The notes below the pieces were generated by a model, which was given only the letters and a program-made list of their open reading frames with translations, searched no databases and was not told the DNA's origin. This document shows positions 58,559 to 64,000 of a stretch of 64,000 bases of DNA, in pieces. The stretch's first letter is position 1. Each line of letters begins with the position of its first letter. Location: NCBI GenBank assembly GCA_035701285.1, contig DASSNT010000015.1:1-64000 (forward strand), given 5' to 3'. The translations under genes and the position numbers were made by a program. The DNA is from DASSBR01 sp035701285 (lineage in GTDB: Bacteria; Pseudomonadota; Gammaproteobacteria; Natronospirales; DASSBR01).

Positions 58559-60307
58559 ATGAAATTGCGATTGGTATTCGTTTCGGCGCTGACGGTCGGA
58601 CTCGGTGCGGCGCCATGGTCGGTTTTTGCAGCGCCGGCCGGTCACGCGCTTGAAATCCACAAGATCGGCGTCACCAGCATGCAGGGACCTGCGCGCCAGT
58701 ATTCCGGGCAGGAACTCAAGCCGCGGGCGATGAAGGAAGTGGAGCGCAACTTCTATAAGCTTGGCAGCGGCTCTCTCGGTTCCGCCAGGAGGCCGGCCGC
58801 CCATGTGCCGACGCCGGATAGCTTGCCGGTGCAGAATGCCCCCGGCCACCTGAGCTTTGATGGGTTGACGGTTCGCCAGCAGGGCATCGCCAGTGGCTTT
58901 ATCGTCGCACCGCCCGATCAGGGGCTGGCTGTCGGCAATGGCTTCGTGGTCGAAGGCGTGAATCTCGCGGTGGCGGTTTACGATGCGGAGTCAGGCGTCC
59001 GGTTAACGCCGGCCATTGGTTTGAACGACTTCTTCGACGTCCCGGCTACAGCTTTTACCTCGGACCCGAAGGTTTATTACGACAAACCGACCAACCGGTT
59101 CTTCGCTACTATCCTCGTCGAAAGCAGCGACCGCATAGGCACGCTGATCGCCGTCAGCCAGACCGGCGATCCGACTGGCGACTGGAATATCCATTTCGTG
59201 AGCGCGGTCGACGCCGACCTTCCTGGGTGCCCCTGCTTTGGCGATCAGCCGCTCATCGGGGCGGACGCGAACGGCTTTTTCATCAGCACGAATGAATTCC
59301 CGCTTGCCGGCGGCTTTTTCACCGGCGTCCAGGTGACGGCTCTGGACAAGAAGGCGCTGGCGGAAGGTGCTCCGACGGTCAACGCCCAGCAGTTCAACCT
59401 GACCAACTACACGAGCGGGTTTCTGAGCGGCGCCCCGCCGTTTTCGGTACAACCGGCAATCACCCCGCCCAATGGTGAATATGAGCTGGCCAATAATGGC
59501 ACGGAATATTTTCTGAGTTCGGTCGATTACTTCGGCCTGGTGGACAGGATCGCAGTGTTCGCCGCGACGAATACTGCATCGTTGTCCAGCGAACCGGATG
59601 TCCACCTGCAACGGGTGGTGATCCCGAGCGAGAGCTACGGCGAACCCGCCGCGATGGAGCAGCCGGAAATTCCCGTATCGGAATATACGAGCGAACTGCC
59701 GCTGGCTGCCGCGTTGCGGGAGGGCACCTCGCGCCTTGCTGCCGAACCGACCAACGCTCACGAGCAACTGGTTGCGTCGAACGATGACCGCATGAATCAG
59801 GTCGTTTACACGAACGGAACGCTATGGAGCGGTGTAAACACGGTGGTCAAGCCAAAGGGGCATGTGCAGACAGGCATTGCCTGGTTTGCGGTCACGCCGG
59901 GCTTTGACAACGGCGCATTGACGGCGGCCATGGCCAATCAAGGCTATATTGCTGTGGACAAGAACAGCGTGGTCTTCCCGTCGATCGGCGTGAACGCCCG
60001 AGGCGAGGCGATCGTTTCCTACACGTTGATCGGGCGCGATCACCTGCCGGCTGCCGCGTATTCGCGCATTAGCATCGAAGACGGGGCCGGCCCGGTTCAA
60101 ATTCTGGCTCCTGGCGCAAACGCTAATGACGGCTTTACCGGCTATCCGTGGCCGGGGAACAACTCACGCGTATCCAGGTGGGGCGACTATTCAGCCGCTG
60201 TTGCCGATGAGAACGGCGACATTTGGCTGGCGACGGAATTCGTTCCGGACGAACCGCGACTCGACCTCGCGAACTGGGGTACGCGGATCAGTAAAGTCAG
60301 TCCCTAG
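58559..60307 (+). CDS. Large secreted protein of unknown function
   Basis: The 582-residue protein has a Sec signal peptide (LRLVFVSALTVGLG, cleavage likely after VFAAPA). The mature part shows repeated aspartate/glycine- and aromatic-rich segments such as SDPKVYYDKPTNRFFATILV and the CPCFGDQPLIGADANGFFIS region, which suggest a beta-propeller-like fold. No catalytic motif, lipobox or outer-membrane anchor is recognised. GGAGGAG lies about five bases before the ATG. It is a single-gene unit between two terminators. The 300 bases upstream hold the first terminator and a loose inverted repeat (GGCAAGCCC at 58360 with GGGCTTGCC at 58402). Confidence 0.75.
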   Translation: MKLRLVFVSALTVGLGAAPWSVFAAPAGHALEIHKIGVTSMQGPARQYSGQELKPRAMKEVERNFYKLGSGSLGSARRPAAHVPTPDSLPVQNAPGHLSFDGLTVRQQGIASGFIVAPPDQGLAVGNGFVVEGVNLAVAVYDAESGVRLTPAIGLNDFFDVPATAFTSDPKVYYDKPTNRFFATILVESSDRIGTLIAVSQTGDPTGDWNIHFVSAVDADLPGCPCFGDQPLIGADANGFFISTNEFPLAGGFFTGVQVTALDKKALAEGAPTVNAQQFNLTNYTSGFLSGAPPFSVQPAITPPNGEYELANNGTEYFLSSVDYFGLVDRIAVFAATNTASLSSEPDVHLQRVVIPSESYGEPAAMEQPEIPVSEYTSELPLAAALREGTSRLAAEPTNAHEQLVASNDDRMNQVVYTNGTLWSGVNTVVKPKGHVQTGIAWFAVTPGFDNGALTAAMANQGYIAVDKNSVVFPSIGVNARGEAIVSYTLIGRDHLPAAAYSRISIEDGAGPVQILAPGANANDGFTGYPWPGNNSRVSRWGDYSAAVADENGDIWLATEFVPDEPRLDLANWGTRISKVSP

Positions 60308-60325
60308 GCAGTCAAAGAACCAGAC

Positions 60326-60354
60326 GCGGCCGCCGGATTCCGGCGGCCGCTTTT
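60326..60354 (+). terminator. Rho-independent terminator after the secreted-protein gene
   Basis: An 11-bp perfect stem (GCGGCCGCCGG with CCGGCGGCCGC), an ATT loop and TTTT follow the stop by 18 bases. The stem is very GC-rich, which compensates for the short T-run. Confidence 0.85.
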
Positions 60355-60444
60355 GCATTGTCTGCGCGCTGCGGCTGGACAGCAGCCATCGCCGGTGCAA
60401 GCATAGAGATTCAATGTTACTCATATTTCGCAAGGAGGCGAATC

Positions 60445-61050
60445 ATGGCGCACATACTGGTACTGTACTACAGCATGTACGGCCACATCGAGCGAATGGC
60501 GCAGGAAGCGGCGGCCGGCGCGCGCGAGGTGCCGGATACGGAAGTGACGATCAAGCGGGTGCCGGAGCTGATTCCGGAAGACGTGGCGAAGAAAGCCGGC
60601 GTGAAGCTTGATCAGGAAGCACCGGTCGCCGAACCGGGCGAACTGGGTGACTACGATGGCATCATGTTCGGCACGCCGACGCGCTACGGCAACATGTGCG
60701 GCCAGATGCGCAACTTCCTCGACCAGACCGGGCCGCTGTGGCAGACGGGCGTGCTGACGGGGCGTGCCGCAAGCGTTTTTGCCAGCACCAACACCCAGCA
60801 CGGCGGGCAGGAGACGACAATTACGTCGTTTCATACCACGCTGTTTCATCTGGGGTTCGTCGTTATCGGCTGCCCGTACACGTGCTCGGGCATCAGCGAA
60901 TCCGGCGAGATCAGCGGCGGCTCACCGTACGGCGCAACCACGATCGCCGGCGCGGACGGCAGCCGCCAGCCGAGCGACAACGAGCTGGGCGTGATGCGCT
61001 TCCAGGCTCGTCACATGGCCCAGATTACTCACAAACTCTGTCGGGAGTAG
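60445..61050 (+). CDS. wrbA: NAD(P)H:quinone oxidoreductase WrbA
   Basis: WrbA is an FMN-dependent flavodoxin-like enzyme that reduces quinones by two electrons. The 201-residue protein starts MAHILVLYYSMYGHIERMA (FMN phosphate loop), and has FGTPTRYGNMCGQMRNFLDQ and STNTQHGGQETTI. The ATG at 60445 has AAGGAGG six bases upstream. The next gene, three bases on, also acts on quinones, so the pair forms a quinone-detoxification operon. Confidence 0.95.
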   Translation: MAHILVLYYSMYGHIERMAQEAAAGAREVPDTEVTIKRVPELIPEDVAKKAGVKLDQEAPVAEPGELGDYDGIMFGTPTRYGNMCGQMRNFLDQTGPLWQTGVLTGRAASVFASTNTQHGGQETTITSFHTTLFHLGFVVIGCPYTCSGISESGEISGGSPYGATTIAGADGSRQPSDNELGVMRFQARHMAQITHKLCRE

Positions 61051-61052
61051 CA

Positions 61053-62015
61053 ATGGGATTACTCGTCGAGGGCGAATGGCATACCGACTGGTACGACACC
61101 GAAAAGAGCGGCGGCCGTTTTGTGCGGCCGGACGCGGGGTTTCGTAATCGCATTGAACCCGATCCCAATGCGGAGTTTCCGGCCGTGGCCGGACGTTATC
61201 ACCTGTATGTGTCGCTGGCCTGCCCGTGGGCGCACCGCACGCTGATATTCCGCAAGCTCAAGGGGCTCGAATCGATGATCGGGCTGTCGATTGTCGATCC
61301 GTTCATGGGCGACGACGGCTGGTTCTTTTCGGAGGGTCCCGGCTGCATTCCGGACACGGTCAACGGCTTTCAGTTCCTGCGCCAGTTGTACACGAAGGCG
61401 AAGCCCGGCTACACCGGCCGCGTCAGCGTGCCGACGCTGTGGGACAAGGAAAAACAGACCATCGTCAATAACGAGTCGTCCGAGATCATCCGGATATTCA
61501 ACAGCGCGTTCGACGGCATTGGTGCGGCAGAGGGCGATTATTATCCGGAAGCCCTGCGCACGGAGATCGACGCGATCAACGAAACGGTCTACAACAACGT
61601 CAACAACGGCGTCTACAAGGCCGGCTTTGCAACGACGCAAGGCGCCTACGAAGAGGCGGCGAATGCGTTATTCGTTACGCTCGATGAGCTTGAAGCCTTG
61701 CTTGACCGGCAGCGTTACCTGGTTGGCGGCGCGATTACCGAGGCTGACTGGCGGCTGCTGACGACACTGTTCCGGTTCGACAGCGTCTACTACAGCCACT
61801 TCAAATGCAACACGCGTCAGCTTCGCGACTACCCGAACCTGTGGAATTACTGTCGCGAACTGTACCAGGTGCCGGGCGTGGCCGAGACGGTGAATCTCGA
61901 CCACATCAAGCAGCACTATTACCGCAGCCAGCCGACGATCAACCCGACGCGGATCGTGCCGATAGGGCCGGAAATCGATTTTTCCACGCCGCACGACCGC
62001 GCGGAGAAATTCTAG
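61053..62015 (+). CDS. Glutathionyl-hydroquinone reductase (GST omega/Xi type)
   Basis: The 320-residue protein matches the YqjG/Xi-class family, which reduces glutathionyl-hydroquinones. The catalytic cysteine is in YVSLACPWAHRTLIFRKLKG near residue 52, followed by SVPTLWDKEKQTIVNNESSE (thioredoxin part) and a helical domain with LVGGAITEADWRLLTTLFRF. It starts three bases after wrbA. Its TAG stop and that of the convergent SDR gene share a CTAG at 62012-62015. Confidence 0.93.
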   Translation: MGLLVEGEWHTDWYDTEKSGGRFVRPDAGFRNRIEPDPNAEFPAVAGRYHLYVSLACPWAHRTLIFRKLKGLESMIGLSIVDPFMGDDGWFFSEGPGCIPDTVNGFQFLRQLYTKAKPGYTGRVSVPTLWDKEKQTIVNNESSEIIRIFNSAFDGIGAAEGDYYPEALRTEIDAINETVYNNVNNGVYKAGFATTQGAYEEAANALFVTLDELEALLDRQRYLVGGAITEADWRLLTTLFRFDSVYYSHFKCNTRQLRDYPNLWNYCRELYQVPGVAETVNLDHIKQHYYRSQPTINPTRIVPIGPEIDFSTPHDRAEKF

Positions 62016-62848
62016 CCGGCGGCCAGTTCGACACTGGCCTCCCACAGTCGCGCTTGCGCGTCGCGATCCAGCGACGCCTCGGACGTGGCAACGTTGCCAT
62101 CGCGGCCGATGCACACGCCGCTGACGCCATCGTACTCGGCTGAATCAGCGGCTTTGACCACCGTTTCCGCCGCATGCTCCGGCGTGCTCAACAGCAGCGG
62201 TCGAAGCAGTTTCACGTAAAACGGCGTTGCCGGCGAGTCGCTGAGGGCGGTGCGGAAGTAGCCGGGGTCTACGCAGGTCGCCGTTACGCCGGTACCCTCC
62301 AGCCGGCGCGCCAATTCATAGGTAAACATTGTCAGCGCCAGCTTGGACCGCACAAATGCGCCGTAAAACGGCTCATAGTCGTTCCGGCTTTGCAGATCGT
62401 CGAAATCGATCCGGTCGGCGCGCTGGTGTGTGCGGGACGTAATGTTCAGGATGCGCGCGGGCGCGCTCGCCGTCAGCCGGTCCAGCAGCCGCTGCGTGAG
62501 CATGAACGGCGCCAGGTAGTTCACCATGAAGGTGGCTTCGAGGCCGTCGTGCGTGATGCGGCGCGTTTGCAGCAGCGTCGCGGCATTATTGATCAATACG
62601 TCCAGCCGATCGAATTTGTCCAGGACGACGTCGGCGGCTCGATTCACGTAGTCTCGCGACGATAGCGGACACGCTACCGCTTCGATAGCATCGTTGCCGG
62701 ATGCGGCGCGAATTTCATCGACAACCCTCTCGCAACGCCGCTCGGTGCGCCCGCCGACGATCACGCGATAGCCGAGCCGCGCCATTTCATGCGCAGTCGC
62801 CAGGCCGAGGCCGGACGTGGCCCCGGTAATCAATACCGTCTTCTTCAT
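62012..62848 (-). CDS. Short-chain dehydrogenase/reductase with Tyr-to-Phe change in YxxxK
   Basis: The 278-residue protein has the NAD(P)-binding TGATSGLGLATAHEMAR start, VIVGGRTERR (arginine suggests NADPH), LINNAATLL and ITSRTH. It resembles retinol-dehydrogenase-like SDRs. At the catalytic YxxxK site the sequence reads YGAFVRSKLAL: the residue four before lysine is Phe, and a tyrosine lies three residues earlier. Activity is therefore uncertain. The substrate is unknown. Confidence 0.87.
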   Translation of the reverse strand: MKKTVLITGATSGLGLATAHEMARLGYRVIVGGRTERRCERVVDEIRAASGNDAIEAVACPLSSRDYVNRAADVVLDKFDRLDVLINNAATLLQTRRITHDGLEATFMVNYLAPFMLTQRLLDRLTASAPARILNITSRTHQRADRIDFDDLQSRNDYEPFYGAFVRSKLALTMFTYELARRLEGTGVTATCVDPGYFRTALSDSPATPFYVKLLRPLLLSTPEHAAETVVKAADSAEYDGVSGVCIGRDGNVATSEASLDRDAQARLWEASVELAAG

Positions 62849-62951
62849 GTGTTATTCGAGTGGAGGCTGAGGGTCCATTATACCGTCAGCTTGGACTTCC
62901 GCCGATGCTCGCGTCACAATGAAAAGCTTGCAATTTCCACAAGGTTTGACG

Positions 62952-64000
62952 ATGACGAAGATTTTCCATTCGTTCGTACTCGCTGTGCTGGTCGTGACGG
63001 CCGCGCCGTTGGCCGTGGCGCGCGACGTTGCCCGGCCGGTGGTGGCGCAGCATGGCATGGTGGTCACCGCACAGCACCTGGCCACCCAGGTCGGCGTCGA
63101 CATCCTGAAGCACGGCGGCAACGCGGTCGATGCGGCAGTCGCGGTCGGCTACGCGCTTGCGGTCGTGCATCCGTGCTGCGGCAATATCGGCGGCGGAGGG
63201 TTCATGCTGATCCGGCTGGCCAGCGGCAAGACGGTGTTCCTGAACTTTCGCGAGAAGGCGCCGCTCGCCGCGTCTGCCGATATGTACCTGGACGAAAACG
63301 GACACGTCATCGGCGATTTGAGCACCCAAAGCTGGCTTGCGATCGGCGTTCCCGGCACCGTGATGGGCCTCAACACCGCGCTGGCGAAGTACGGCACGAT
63401 GAGCCTGAAAGAGGTGATGGCGCCGGCGATCCGGCTCGCTACGAAAGGCTTCATTCTCGCGCCCGGCGACGTCCGGATATTGCACACGCGCACGAAGGTG
63501 TTTGCCGCGCAACCTGACGTCGCGGCCATTTTTCTCAATGACGGCAAGCCCTACCAGGTCGGCGATCGGCTGGTGCAGCAACAGCTCGGTGAAACGCTCG
63601 AACTTATCGCCAAGCAGGGCACCAAGGCGTTTTACGAAGGCCCGATCGCGGGCGCGCTGGTCAAGGCCAGCCGAGCCCACGGCGGGCTGCTGACCCGGAA
63701 GGACTTCGAGCAGTACACGGTGGAGTGGGAAGATCCGATTCACTGCGACTACCGCGGCTATGACGTGTTTTCGTCGCCGCCGCCCAGCTCCGGTGGCACG
63801 ACCATGTGCGAAATACTGAATATCGTGAGCGGCTACCCGCTGCCCAGGTTCGGGTTTCAGTCGGTCGATTCGGTGCATTACCTGGTCGAGGCAATGCGTT
63901 ATGCCTACGCCGACCGCAACACCAAGCTCGGCGATCCGGCTTTCGTGCACAACCCGATCGACAAGCTGCTGTCGGCGGAGCATGCCCACGCCATTCGCGC
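62952..64000 (+). CDS. ggt: Gamma-glutamyltransferase, N-terminal part (runs past window end)
   Basis: GGT is a periplasmic enzyme that hydrolyses glutathione and transfers its gamma-glutamyl group. The visible 349 codons start at an ATG with AAGG nearby and encode a signal peptide (FHSFVLAVLVVTAAPLAVA). The large-subunit motifs follow: VVTAQHLATQVGVDILKHGG, GNIGGGGFMLIR, LNFREKAP and SSPPPSSGG. The frame is open to 64000. The autocleavage threonine and small subunit lie beyond the window. Confidence 0.93.
   Translation, partial: MTKIFHSFVLAVLVVTAAPLAVARDVARPVVAQHGMVVTAQHLATQVGVDILKHGGNAVDAAVAVGYALAVVHPCCGNIGGGGFMLIRLASGKTVFLNFREKAPLAASADMYLDENGHVIGDLSTQSWLAIGVPGTVMGLNTALAKYGTMSLKEVMAPAIRLATKGFILAPGDVRILHTRTKVFAAQPDVAAIFLNDGKPYQVGDRLVQQQLGETLELIAKQGTKAFYEGPIAGALVKASRAHGGLLTRKDFEQYTVEWEDPIHCDYRGYDVFSSPPPSSGGTTMCEILNIVSGYPLPRFGFQSVDSVHYLVEAMRYAYADRNTKLGDPAFVHNPIDKLLSAEHAHAIR

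Noticed and set aside
1..64000. rRNA, tRNA, riboswitch or phage genes
   Set aside because: No cloverleaf, rRNA segment, FMN or TPP riboswitch (including before ribD, ribBA or thiL) or integrase was recognised by eye. A covariance-model scan was not possible.

Overview
The window is a dense, high-GC chromosomal segment of a gammaproteobacterium. Evidence for the class is the gene order surE-pcm-nlpD-rpoS, the block asd-fimV-truA-trpF-trpB-trpA-accD-folC-(SPOR)-cvpA-purF, the epmB/efp/epmA set and parE/parC near a FimX-like gene. Parts of this order match Pseudomonas, but the interspersed extragenic palindromes and GGGTTCGGG-type repeats recall Xanthomonadales, Nevskiales or Steroidobacterales. 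A finer assignment is not possible by eye. No rRNA, tRNA, CRISPR array, insertion sequence or prophage was recognised; nearly everything is core metabolism and signalling.

Layout. 1-7765: end of rpiB, glyA, an OsmC-like gene, then nrdR-ribD-ribE-ribBA-ribH-nusB-thiL-pgpA, a tightly coupled riboflavin/transcription/thiamine operon. It is followed by a Ser/Thr kinase fused to a cyclic-nucleotide-binding domain. 9072-12736 (minus): xseB-folE2 and a GAF-GAF-PAS HWE-type histidine kinase with a single-domain response regulator. 12896-15605: rubrerythrin, Fe-S oxidoreductase and DUF3501, behind a promoter with a perfect 7-1-7 palindrome. 15634-20525: parE, an alkyltransferase-like gene, a 390-bp island of hairpins, and parC. 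20535-25859: fimX-like gene and epmB (minus), then efp, epmA and msrC. 25899-28456: DUF4143 ATPase, a frameshifted lipoprotein gene, and psd (minus). 28520-42912: prmB-aroC, asd, fimV, truA, trpF-trpB-trpA, accD, folC, a SPOR protein, cvpA, purF. 43040-50192 (minus): three tandem paralogous hybrid histidine kinases; then an Smr-domain gene (minus). 50884-56189: surE-pcm-nlpD-rpoS, a small Mth938-like gene (minus), recJ. 56171-64000: a 130-bp tandem repeat, a POT peptide transporter, a large secreted protein, wrbA, a glutathionyl-hydroquinone reductase, an SDR (minus), and the 5' part of ggt.

How the genes work together. The rib genes make riboflavin; folE2 opens folate/queuosine synthesis from GTP; folC finishes folate. 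EpmB and EpmA supply and attach beta-lysine to EF-P. FimV, the FimX-like protein and possibly the kinases belong to polar type IV pilus and c-di-GMP control. NlpD, RpoS and SurE are stationary-phase functions.

The most unusual material is small repeats that have entered coding sequence. A 129-bp element with 11-bp terminal inverted repeats sits in frame inside folC. G-rich repeats placed directly after the stop codons of parE and efp supply the N-terminal codons of the following genes. A roughly 95-bp stem-loop element occurs at two distant sites in opposite orientation. Other points are a leucine at the quinolone-determining serine of ParC, a RibBA without the cyclohydrolase zinc site, and an apparent internal duplication in the POT transporter.
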